Source of the DNA: Sphingomonas sp. 28-63-12
Lineage (GTDB): Bacteria; Pseudomonadota; Alphaproteobacteria; Sphingomonadales; Sphingomonadaceae
Direction: 5' to 3'
Assembly (NCBI GenBank): GCA_002281535.1
Contig: NCGD01000003.1
Location: forward strand, 1-64,000
DNA: 64,000 nucleotides
In this document: one piece after another, positions 53,538 through 61,825 of the stretch
Position numbering within the stretch: position 1 is the stretch's first letter
Layout of the letters: every line of letters starts with the position of its first letter
Program-made: the position numbers and the translations under genes
The notes under the pieces: generated by a model
What the model was told of the DNA's origin: nothing
The model's input: only the letters and a program-made list of their open reading frames with translations
The model's database searches: none

Positions 53538-55101
53538 GGTCCGCTGCCTTCTCACCGATTACCATCGCCGCTGCGTTTGTGTTTCCCGATATGCTGGATG
53601 GCATGACCGACGCGTCGGCGATGCGCAGATTGTTGATGCCGTGCACCTTCAATTGATGGTCGACGACGCCGTTCGGCCCCATCGCGCAGGTGCCCACAGG
53701 ATGATAGCCGAGGAATGTCGTCTGACGCAGATAGCCATCCCATTCGGCAGGCGATTGGATCTGCGGGCCAGGCAGCCGTTCGCCCACAATTGCACTGGCG
53801 ATTGGTTCCTGTTCGAAAATCTGGCGGACAAACCTGCACGCAGCGGTCAGCCGCTCAACATCAGCGGGCTCACTCAGCAGCGCGTGTTCAATAACAGGCT
53901 TGTCGCACGGATCGGCACTGGCAAGCCGGATCCTGCCGCGCGCGACGGGGTGATTAAGCGCGGCGACGACCGTGACCGCTGGCTTGCGATATGGCACCAC
54001 GCCCTCAGGTGAAAAGGCGAATGCGAAAGGCCCGAACATCAATTGGATGTCGGGCGCTGCCAACCCATCGACAGTGTTGAAGAAGCTGACCGCATGCGGA
54101 TAGGGGCTCGTCGCCGGGCCAGTGCGCAACAACAACCAGCGAAGCAGGTGCACGGCGACACGCGGACCGTTTATTTCGACATTGTAGGTTCTCTCGCGCA
54201 CGTCCCAGCTCATATTGGCATTAGGATGTTCGATCAGGTTGGCGCCGACCTGCGCGGAATCGACCACCGGACTGATCCCCATCGACCGCAGGTGATCGCC
54301 CGGCCCAATGCCGGACAGCATCAGTAGCTTTGGCGACGCAATGGCGCCGGCAGACAGAATTACTTCGCGACGCGCCATGAGCTCGTGCATTTTTCCGCCA
54401 CACAGATATTGCACGCCTGTCGCGCGACCATCCTGGACGAGAATTTTCTGCACGTCACACCCGGTCATCAGCGTGAAATTCGGCCGCTTCTTTGCCTTTG
54501 CGAGATAACCCCGGGCCGCGCTCCAGCGGGCGCCGCGCCGCTGGGTGACCTGTGGCGGCGAAACGCCGATCTGCGAGCCTGCGTTGTAATCGGGATTGGC
54601 AGGCAAGCCGGCAGCGATTGCCGACTCCTCAAACGCCTTGGCAAGCGCATGGCGTGATCGCAGAGCGCCAACCTCAATCGGGCCACCCTGACCGCGCTCT
54701 TCGCCTTCAAAAGCTGAATTCTCCATCCGTTGGAACAACGGCAACAAATCGTCGTAGCCCCAGCCCGGATTGCCAGCGGCGGCCCATTTATCGTAATCGG
54801 CACGAGCGCCGCGAACGAACAACATCCCGTTGATCGACGAAGACCCGCCGACAACCTTTCCGGCAGGCCATAGCTCTACCTTGTCGGCGCGCGATGGGTC
54901 CGGCTCCGCCAAATAGGCCCAGTCATAACGTGGGTTGCCGATCAACGAGACCACACCGGCGGGAATATGGATGGCGGGGTAAAGGTCGCAGCCACCTGCT
55001 TCGATCAGCACGACGTTGCGGTTGGGATCTTCGGTCAGCCGCGCGGCCAACGCGCAGCCCGCCGAACCGGCCCCGATAATGATATAGTCAGTCGATATCA
55101 T
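53518..55101 (-). CDS. GMC-family FAD oxidoreductase (choline-dehydrogenase-like)
   Basis: The 527-residue flavoenzyme should oxidise an alcohol. The FAD-binding motif is IIIGAGSAGCALAARLTEDP. GMC signature 1 reads GKVVGGSSSINGMLFVRGAR, signature 2 lies in EVILSAGAIASPKLLMLSGI, and the catalytic histidine is in LGYHPVGTCAMGPNG with the second residue in SGNTNAAAMVIGEKAADLIL. There is no signal peptide, so it is probably cytoplasmic. It lies alone, leftward, 250 bases from the divergent hydrolase operon. The alcohol substrate is unknown; a nearby aldehyde dehydrogenase at 60,125 could take the product further. Confidence 0.92.
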   Translation of the reverse strand: MISTDYIIIGAGSAGCALAARLTEDPNRNVVLIEAGGCDLYPAIHIPAGVVSLIGNPRYDWAYLAEPDPSRADKVELWPAGKVVGGSSSINGMLFVRGARADYDKWAAAGNPGWGYDDLLPLFQRMENSAFEGEERGQGGPIEVGALRSRHALAKAFEESAIAAGLPANPDYNAGSQIGVSPPQVTQRRGARWSAARGYLAKAKKRPNFTLMTGCDVQKILVQDGRATGVQYLCGGKMHELMARREVILSAGAIASPKLLMLSGIGPGDHLRSMGISPVVDSAQVGANLIEHPNANMSWDVRERTYNVEINGPRVAVHLLRWLLLRTGPATSPYPHAVSFFNTVDGLAAPDIQLMFGPFAFAFSPEGVVPYRKPAVTVVAALNHPVARGRIRLASADPCDKPVIEHALLSEPADVERLTAACRFVRQIFEQEPIASAIVGERLPGPQIQSPAEWDGYLRQTTFLGYHPVGTCAMGPNGVVDHQLKVHGINNLRIADASVMPSSISGNTNAAAMVIGEKAADLILGER

Positions 55102-55351
55102 ACGATCACTCTAGCCTGGCAAGAGGAGGTTGGAGGTCATGCCGCCCCAAAAGACCGCCTGCACGACCGGACATGGCCAATTGAATCGTCGGGCGATCGA
55201 CTATCGTTCGTTTCTTCGCACAGCGGATATCGTGGTGAATTCCTGACCTGATGGCATGCCGGACACCTAACTTGATTGCGTTACGTTGGGCCAGTCCGCT
55301 TGTCGACAAGATCGGTGAGTGGCAGCAATTGGGTGTATTGAAAAAATCGTC

Positions 55352-56164
55352 ATGAAAAGTCGCATCGTCACGGTACGGGACACAGCACTCCATGTCATCG
55401 AACAGGGTGCGGGGCCGCCGCTGCTGTTCATCGTCGGGCTGGGCGGCCGTGCGGATTTCTGGACGGGACAGATGGGCCGTTTGGCCGATCAATATGCAAC
55501 GCTGTCGTTCGATCATCGTAAGACCGGTGACAGCCTTCCGTCCGACATCAGCACCACGGTGGAGGTGCTCGCACTTGATGCGATTGCGCTTCTCGATGCG
55601 CTCGATATTGAACAAGCGACGCTGGTCGGTCATTCGTTGGGTGGGGCGATTGCACAACATATTGCGATCGTCGCACCCGAACGGGTCACTGCGCTGGTGC
55701 TGTCAGCCAGCTGGGCTGGCCCAACCCCCTATTTCACCGAACTGTTTGCGCTGCGTCGCCAAATTCTCTGTCAGTGCGGCCCAGAGGCCTATTTCCGTCA
55801 GGGGAATCTACTCGGCAATCCCGGCTGGTGGATGGCCAACAACACCGAGGCTGTGAACGAAGGCATCGCGGCACGATTGCGCGCCTTTGTAGGAACCGAA
55901 ATCGAGCTTGAGCGGATGGACGCGGTGACTAGTCACGATGTGCGCGACCTGTTGGACCAAATCCGCGCGCCGACCAGGGTAATCTGCGCGCGCGACGACC
56001 AGATAACGCCGTTACCGCTGTCCGAAGAACTGGCCGATCGCATTGCCGGTGCTGTGCTGAAAGTGTTGCCGACCGGCAATCATTTCGCGCCGGTAACAGT
56101 TTCCGATGACTATTACCGGGTACTGGCCGAGTCATTGGCCGAGCTGAAGGCAATCACCGAATGA
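55352..56164 (+). CDS. Alpha/beta hydrolase (RutD/lactonase-like)
   Basis: The 270-residue cytoplasmic hydrolase begins MKSRIVTVRDTALHVIEQGA. It has the oxyanion region LLFIVGLGGRADFWTGQM, the nucleophile Ser in ATLVGHSLGGAIAQHIAI, an Asp in VICARDDQITPLPLSEEL, and a His in LPTGNHFAPVTVSD. This resembles the group of small hydrolases that includes RutD-like and enol-lactone hydrolases. Start ATG 55352 fits family N-termini better than GTG 55319. Its stop overlaps the cupin ATG (ATGA). It likely opens a lactone, ester or amide in the pathway of this cluster. Confidence 0.87.
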   Translation: MKSRIVTVRDTALHVIEQGAGPPLLFIVGLGGRADFWTGQMGRLADQYATLSFDHRKTGDSLPSDISTTVEVLALDAIALLDALDIEQATLVGHSLGGAIAQHIAIVAPERVTALVLSASWAGPTPYFTELFALRRQILCQCGPEAYFRQGNLLGNPGWWMANNTEAVNEGIAARLRAFVGTEIELERMDAVTSHDVRDLLDQIRAPTRVICARDDQITPLPLSEELADRIAGAVLKVLPTGNHFAPVTVSDDYYRVLAESLAELKAITE

Positions 56165-56670
56165 CCGATCCGGGGGCACCCTATTTCAACCGGTGGTCAG
56201 CGGTCATCGGCCCCGACGAAGGCAAGTCATATTGGCAGCCTGCGCCAGCGCGGGGTTTTGTTTCGGTCAACCTGACGCCCCGCAACATGCCGTATGACGG
56301 ATTTTCATCAGGCACGCAGGTATTACCGCCAGGCTGCTCGGTTCGCGAGCATGGCCATGAACAAAATCACGAGCTGATTTTTATTTATGAGGGCACAGGT
56401 GCCGCCGAGATCGAGGACCACCGGTATCACCTCGTCCCCGGTACGACGTTGCTTTTTGGTCGTTATGCGCGGCACGTTATACAGAATACCGGTGAAGTCG
56501 ACTTGAAGCTTTTCTGGGTGTTCATGCCACCGGGTCTCGAAGACTGGTTCGATGCCATTGGCAGGGTCAGGACCCCGGGCGAGCCCATGCCCGACGCCTT
56601 TGATCGCCCGGCCGATGTCGACGAGGCTCAGCGGCGAATGCGGTTTGTCCCCCCGCGACCGAAGCCCTGA
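56161..56670 (+). CDS. Cupin-domain protein
   Basis: The 169-residue protein has one cupin domain. The metal site is visible as VREHGHEQNHELIFIYEGTG (His, His and Glu of motif 1) and FGRYARHVIQNTGEVDLKLFWV (His of motif 2). It could be a metal-dependent dioxygenase, isomerase or lyase. The gene overlaps the preceding hydrolase and is followed after 20 bases by an ornithine-cyclodeaminase-like gene, so the three act together. No stronger assignment can be made from the sequence. Confidence 0.8.
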   Translation: MTDPGAPYFNRWSAVIGPDEGKSYWQPAPARGFVSVNLTPRNMPYDGFSSGTQVLPPGCSVREHGHEQNHELIFIYEGTGAAEIEDHRYHLVPGTTLLFGRYARHVIQNTGEVDLKLFWVFMPPGLEDWFDAIGRVRTPGEPMPDAFDRPADVDEAQRRMRFVPPRPKP

Positions 56671-56690
56671 AAAGCCAGGAGCACGCCTAG

Positions 56691-57674
56691 ATGAGACTCA
56701 TTTCCCGCAGCGACGTAGAGGCGCATCTGCCAATCGGCGAATGCATCGCGCTAATGCGCACCACCATGGCTGCTGCGTCGCGCGGCGAAACCAACCAACT
56801 CCTGCGCCAGTTCGTCGCCATCCCTGGCGCACCGGGTAAAATGGCGATGATGCCCGGCACGATGGACGATCCGGCCTGTTTCGGCATCAAACTAGTCTGC
56901 AAATATCAGCGTGCATTGGGCGATCCGCTGGGCACGCATGTCGGCATGGTCTTGCTGTTCGACAGCGCAAAGGGCATTCCGCTCGCAATGGTCGAAGGGT
57001 CAGCGCTGACCGCGATCAGGACCGCGGCCACCAGTGCGATGGCAACGGACATTCTTGCCCGGCGGGATGCCCGGTCACTCGCCATGATCGGCAGTGGTGA
57101 ACAAGCTGCGCGGCATATAGATGCGATGCTGGCGATCCGCCCGATCGATACGATCACCATATGGAGCAGGACGGCCGAGCGAGCTTCCGCCTTTGCCGCA
57201 GCCACCGCGTTGCGGACCGCTGTTCGGACGACGGCGATGAGCACTGCAGCAGAAGCGATCAAGGGCGCCGACATCATTTGTACGACGACGTCGGCGGATG
57301 AACCGGTTTTATCCGGTGACGATCTCGAGGCAGGCCAGCACCTGACGCTGGTCGGATCGGCGATCCCGTCTACGGCGGAGGTCGATGCACATGCGGTTCG
57401 CCGATCACGGTTCTATGTTGATTCGCGTCCCGCTGCCCTGGCAGCAGCCGGCGAACTGCGGCGCGCAATCGAAGCTGGCATGGTCGATGAAACCCATATC
57501 ATCGGTGAGATCGGCGATGTCGTCGACGGCCGCGTCGCAGGCAGGGTATCCGCCCATGACATCACCATTTACAAGTCACTGGGGATTGCAGCGCAGGATC
57601 TGGCGGCGGCGCATTTGTTGTGGAGCAAGGCATCCAACCAGCTTTTCGGCGGAATGTTCGACCTTCTCGACTGA
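56691..57674 (+). CDS. Ornithine cyclodeaminase/mu-crystallin family protein
   Basis: The 327-residue NAD(P)-dependent enzyme shows the N-terminal ISRSDVEAHLPIGECIALMR, GIKLVCKYQRALGDPLGTH, a substrate region VEGSALTAIRTAATSAMATD, the dinucleotide motif SLAMIGSGEQAARHIDAML, ADIICTTTSADEPVL and LVGSAIPSTAEVDAHAV. The family includes ornithine cyclodeaminase, lysine cyclodeaminase, alanine dehydrogenase and ketimine reductases. The specific substrate is not determinable, but a cyclic imine or amino acid would suit the hydantoinase genes nearby. It is the third gene of the hydrolase-cupin operon and meets the leftward transporter gene tail to tail with no gap. Confidence 0.88.
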   Translation: MRLISRSDVEAHLPIGECIALMRTTMAAASRGETNQLLRQFVAIPGAPGKMAMMPGTMDDPACFGIKLVCKYQRALGDPLGTHVGMVLLFDSAKGIPLAMVEGSALTAIRTAATSAMATDILARRDARSLAMIGSGEQAARHIDAMLAIRPIDTITIWSRTAERASAFAAATALRTAVRTTAMSTAAEAIKGADIICTTTSADEPVLSGDDLEAGQHLTLVGSAIPSTAEVDAHAVRRSRFYVDSRPAALAAAGELRRAIEAGMVDETHIIGEIGDVVDGRVAGRVSAHDITIYKSLGIAAQDLAAAHLLWSKASNQLFGGMFDLLD

Positions 57675-59042
57675 TCAATGCGCGGGCGTGACGCCCGACG
57701 ATGGTCCCATTAACGAGCGATAGGGCGCTATCGCCCAACCGAGTAGCCCAGCACCAAGCAAGAAGAACAGCGGCGGCGACGTTGCCAGCGAATACCCAAT
57801 CAGATCAGGACGTCGGTAGACGAAATCGGTCAACATACCGATTGATGTCGGCCCCAGGGTGAACCCGACTATGTTCGCAAGCAGCAGATAAATCGCGACG
57901 ATCTGCGCGCGTATCCGGTTGGGCGACACTAACGGGAAGACGGCAGTACCGCACCCGAACGGCACTGCCGAAAGGAACAGCGCCGGCGCAAGGACCGTCA
58001 GCGACAGGGTCGCGGTCGGCATGAGAGGAAAGGCGATCGCCAGCGGGATCGCAGCCAGCGCCGATACCAGCGGCACGAGCAGGTTGGCGCTGCTCACGTT
58101 CCTTCGCATAAGCGCGGTCGCGACGGCGCCGCCGGTGAACACGCCACCTGCGCTCGCGACGACTACCAGGCTCCCGAAGACCAGTCCGACATCCGCCGGC
58201 GACCAGCCATAGACGCGGATAAGAAACGTCGGCGTCCATGTGTTGATGGCAAAGCTGCCAGCGGCAACCATTGACAGGCCAATGAACAAGCCGGTGAAAA
58301 GCCGGGGATGGACGCGGAGATGGACTATCACCGCGGACAAACGTGACTCGTCGGCTTGCGTGGCATCCACATTGGCGGTGTTCGACCGAGGAGGTTCCTT
58401 AACCAGCAGCATAAGCAGGAGCAGAACGATTCCCGGCGCTGCCGCGCACACGAATGCCATCTGCCAGGGGTGGAGTTCTCCTATCAGGGGGAGGCGCAAA
58501 GAACCTATCGCGTTCAGCGCGGTCACAACCCTGCCGCCGATGATATAGGCCAGACCCGACCCGATAAAACCGGAACCAGTGAAGATGCTGATCGCGATCG
58601 ACGCCCGGCTTTTCGGAAAATAATCGGGCAGCAACGAATAGCCCGATGGTGCCAAGGTTGCTTCGCCCACGCCAACGAACACGCGGGCTATGAACAGCAA
58701 GGCGAAGCTGCTGGCTAGCCCGCATCCAAAGGTCGCCAATGACCAGCACAGAATACCGAAGGAAATAACGCGGACGCGGTTACCGGTATCCGCCATTCGA
58801 GCCAGCGGCAGCGCGAGAACCGCGTAAAATAACGCAAACGAAAATCCCTGCAGCAGCCCAATCTCGGTATCATTGACGCCGAGGTCGAGCTTGATCGGCT
58901 CAACCAGCAAGTTAATAATTTGCCGGTCGATATAAGAGACGATCGAGCCCAAGCTTAGAATGAAGAGGACAAGCCACGCATAGGCGGGCACTGCTACCGC
59001 ATCCGTCCGATCCGTCGCCGCAGACGTCGCTGCTCCGTCCAT
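57675..59042 (-). CDS. MFS transporter, spinster-like
   Basis: The 455-residue inner-membrane protein has twelve hydrophobic segments and the spinster-type opening LSLGSIVSYIDRQIINLLVE, the loop LPLARMADTGNRVRVI, and VFVGVGEATLAPSGYSLLPD. This group of sphingomonad transporters is often found with aromatic and small-acid catabolic genes. The ligand is unknown; uptake of the pathway substrate or export of a product are both possible. Its start overlaps the stop of the dioxygenase-like gene by one base (TAATG), so the two are translationally coupled. Confidence 0.9.
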   Translation of the reverse strand: MDGAATSAATDRTDAVAVPAYAWLVLFILSLGSIVSYIDRQIINLLVEPIKLDLGVNDTEIGLLQGFSFALFYAVLALPLARMADTGNRVRVISFGILCWSLATFGCGLASSFALLFIARVFVGVGEATLAPSGYSLLPDYFPKSRASIAISIFTGSGFIGSGLAYIIGGRVVTALNAIGSLRLPLIGELHPWQMAFVCAAAPGIVLLLLMLLVKEPPRSNTANVDATQADESRLSAVIVHLRVHPRLFTGLFIGLSMVAAGSFAINTWTPTFLIRVYGWSPADVGLVFGSLVVVASAGGVFTGGAVATALMRRNVSSANLLVPLVSALAAIPLAIAFPLMPTATLSLTVLAPALFLSAVPFGCGTAVFPLVSPNRIRAQIVAIYLLLANIVGFTLGPTSIGMLTDFVYRRPDLIGYSLATSPPLFFLLGAGLLGWAIAPYRSLMGPSSGVTPAH

Positions 59043-59989
59043 TAACCGGCCCGTCGCGCGGGAGACGGCTCTTCGATAGAGCTTAATTCCTTGAACGTCG
59101 CATATTCGTTGACGTTCGCCATCGGCTGATGCGTCCAGCTCGTCGCGAACCCGTGCGGATAGCGGCTATCATCATCGGACCGGCCATCATCCGACCAGAG
59201 TAGCGGGAAGAGATCACCCTGCGGCGGCTGCCCTTCGATCATCTCATCAAAGCTGACGCCGGCGAGATTGACGCAATCAGGACGCGGCGCCCAGCGAATA
59301 TCGTCCCCGAACACCCGCTCCGATATCGCAATACGCCAGTCATCAGTCGGGTTGCCGCCTGAATAATGCAGCACCCATGGATGGACGATCAGCATATCGC
59401 CGGGGTCCATGTCCCAGGTCAGGAAGCGCAGTCCCGGTTCATTGCGTCGGCTTTCGACATCAGGGTGCGGTACTCGCCCGTCTGGTCGTGCCATCTGACG
59501 GGCGTTGGGCGAAAACAGCCAATAAGGCACATCGTCATGCTGCGATCCGGCAAGCACTTCGAGGCAGTTGGCCTTCACAATCGGCGTCAGCGGTATCCAT
59601 AGCGATGGGACCATGACGCCGGACACCGGCCAGCCCATCCGATCGCAATGCCACAAAGTCTTTGCATCCGATTGTGGCGGCTTGGCAAAGAACTCATCGA
59701 AGAAAAAACGAATTTCCTTTGATTCCATGACTGTACCGGCGGCTTCGGCCAGCGGTGATTCGAACACGAACTTACGATATTCAGCCAACCGGCGCGCCAT
59801 GTAACGGCCCGGAATTGTCGGCAGCAAACCAACGTCTTCGCGATCGATGATCACGCTCCGCGCGATCGGCTCAAGTAAGTCGATCCAGTCGCGGTCAAAC
59901 ACCTGGCGCAGGCAAACGACGCCATCGCGCTGATACGTCTCAATCTCTTCGCGGCCGATTGCTCGGATTGGGCGGGTATTGAACGCCAT
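59042..59989 (-). CDS. Phytanoyl-CoA-dioxygenase-like Fe(II)/2-oxoglutarate oxygenase
   Basis: The 315-residue protein resembles the PhyH family of non-haem iron, 2-oxoglutarate-dependent hydroxylases. The iron ligands are visible as His-x-Asp in KTLWHCDRMGWPVSGVMVPS and a distal His in MLIVHPWVLHYSGGN, followed by the 2-oxoglutarate arginine region DWRIAISERVFGDD. The double-stranded beta-helix order is normal. It is probably cytoplasmic and hydroxylates a small organic acid or amine carried by the coupled transporter. The 135 bases upstream, shared with the ALDH gene end, hold its promoter. Substrate unknown. Confidence 0.87.
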   Translation of the reverse strand: MAFNTRPIRAIGREEIETYQRDGVVCLRQVFDRDWIDLLEPIARSVIIDREDVGLLPTIPGRYMARRLAEYRKFVFESPLAEAAGTVMESKEIRFFFDEFFAKPPQSDAKTLWHCDRMGWPVSGVMVPSLWIPLTPIVKANCLEVLAGSQHDDVPYWLFSPNARQMARPDGRVPHPDVESRRNEPGLRFLTWDMDPGDMLIVHPWVLHYSGGNPTDDWRIAISERVFGDDIRWAPRPDCVNLAGVSFDEMIEGQPPQGDLFPLLWSDDGRSDDDSRYPHGFATSWTHQPMANVNEYATFKELSSIEEPSPARRAG

Positions 59990-60124
59990 GCTGCACCTTC
60001 CTTATCAACCAAAATTCTAGCCGGGCTATTAGGCTGCACCCTTTGGGATTCAAAAACTATCCGTTCTTCGAGCAGTCGGGGCGGTGCGCCGTGGCCGCGA
60101 CCGTTCATGGTCGGCCCTTGCGGA

Positions 60125-61630
60125 TCAGATCACAGCACACACCGTTTTCCATTCCAGATAATTGTCCATCGCCTGCTTGCCGCTGTCGCGTCCCCATCCA
60201 GACGCTTTCACGCCACCGATGGGGAGGGCCGCGTCATACATCGCGTGGCTGTTTATCCATACCGTCCCGGCGCGCAGATCGTGGCTTAGCCGGTGGGCAT
60301 TCGACAGCGATTCGGTCCAGATGCTGGCGGCCAGGCCATAATCGCTATCATTCGCGGCGGCGGTAACCTCTGCAATGTCGTCATAAGGCTGAACCACCAA
60401 TACCGGTCCGAACACTTCTTCGCGCACGATCGGCATATCAGCGCGGACATCGACAATGACGGCAGGCGAAACAAACGTGCCGATCGCTCCGCTGCGCTCG
60501 CCACCGGTCAGGACCGTCGCGCCGTCCGCCTTGGCCGTCGCCACGAATCCGGCGACACGTTCGGCCTGTCGCGCTGAAATAAGCGGCCCCATCTGCGTTG
60601 CCGGATCCAGGCCGTGGCCCATCTTCAGCCCCTCCGCATAGGCGACCACGCCATCGACCACCCTGTCGTGCATTGAGCGGTGCACATAGAGCCGAGAACC
60701 GGCGATGCAGACCTGTCCGGCGTTGAAGAAGATCGCGTTGGCAACACCAGGGATGGCGAGGTCGAGATCGGCATCCGGCAGGACAATCGCTGGCGATTTT
60801 CCGCCCAGCTCCAGCGTGACGCGGGTAAACCTGGCCTTGGCGGCGTCGAGGATGGCACGCCCGGTCTGAGTCGATCCGGTGAAGGCGATCTTGTCGATAC
60901 CCGGGTGTGCAGCCAGCTGCGCGCCGGTTATTGCGCCCGGTCCGGTGATGAGATTGACCACGCCGGCCGGCACCCCCCCCTCCAGCATCAATTCGCCCAG
61001 CCGGATCGCCGTCAGCGACGTATCCTCGGCAGGCTTCAGCACTATGGTGCAACCAGCGGCAAGCGCCGGTGCGAGTTTCATCGCAGTCAACACGAGCGGT
61101 GAATTCCACGGCACGATCGCGGCGACCACGCCGACGGGTTCGCGCAGGGTCCAGCTCGACATTTTTTTGCCCGCCGGCTGATAATCGATCGAGTCTTCGA
61201 TCGTGTTGCCTTCGATCGTCATCGCCTGTCCGGCGAAGAAGCGAAACTGGTTGGCGGCGCCCGGGATTTCCGCCCACCGGCCAACAAACAGCGGCTTTCC
61301 CTGATCAAGCGTTTCGAGTTCGGCCAGTTCGTCGATATGCGACTCTATCAGCTCGGCGATGCGCCATAGAATCCGGGCACGCTGCATCGGCGGTGTATCT
61401 CGCCAGTCGGCAAAGGCAGCACGGGCAGCGGCGACGGCAGCATCGACATCGCTGACAGATGCGACCGCAATGCGAGCGGTCTCCTCACCCGTCGCGGGAT
61501 CAATCGTTGGCATTGTCGCACCGGCTTCGGCCGCCTGCCAAGTCCCGTCGATCAACAGCGCATCCCCCCTGCAGCGCCGTTTCAAAAATGCCTGGCTGTC
61601 AGCACGAAGAGCGGGACGATAGATGGACAT
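60125..61630 (-). CDS. Aldehyde dehydrogenase, NAD(P)-dependent
   Basis: The 501-residue enzyme oxidises an aldehyde to a carboxylate. The cofactor and catalytic features are VGVVAAIVPWNSPLVLTAMK, the glutamate in VTLELGGKSPAIVLP, the nucleophile Cys in AIFFNAGQVCIAGSRLYVH, and the conserved EEVFGPVLVVQPYDDIAEV near the end. Length and order are normal. It is transcribed leftward, divergent from hydantoinase A and 135 bases upstream of the dioxygenase-like gene. It may oxidise the aldehyde produced by the GMC or dioxygenase enzymes of this cluster; the identity of that aldehyde is open. Confidence 0.95.
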   Translation of the reverse strand: MSIYRPALRADSQAFLKRRCRGDALLIDGTWQAAEAGATMPTIDPATGEETARIAVASVSDVDAAVAAARAAFADWRDTPPMQRARILWRIAELIESHIDELAELETLDQGKPLFVGRWAEIPGAANQFRFFAGQAMTIEGNTIEDSIDYQPAGKKMSSWTLREPVGVVAAIVPWNSPLVLTAMKLAPALAAGCTIVLKPAEDTSLTAIRLGELMLEGGVPAGVVNLITGPGAITGAQLAAHPGIDKIAFTGSTQTGRAILDAAKARFTRVTLELGGKSPAIVLPDADLDLAIPGVANAIFFNAGQVCIAGSRLYVHRSMHDRVVDGVVAYAEGLKMGHGLDPATQMGPLISARQAERVAGFVATAKADGATVLTGGERSGAIGTFVSPAVIVDVRADMPIVREEVFGPVLVVQPYDDIAEVTAAANDSDYGLAASIWTESLSNAHRLSHDLRAGTVWINSHAMYDAALPIGGVKASGWGRDSGKQAMDNYLEWKTVCAVI

Positions 61631-61825
61631 GATGGCTTTCTGCGGTTGATGGCCAATCGTGATCAGGTTCCCTGCGACAGGACAGGTGCCGTCAGCGAAA
61701 AACCGCAGGGCGGATACCAGCAGTCAATGTCGCTGAGCGTGAACGTCGATTGCATATGCATGTCCAGGGCGACGGGACGACCTGCATCGTTAGCCGATTC
61801 GTACCGAGCAATTGCCGAGGACCGC

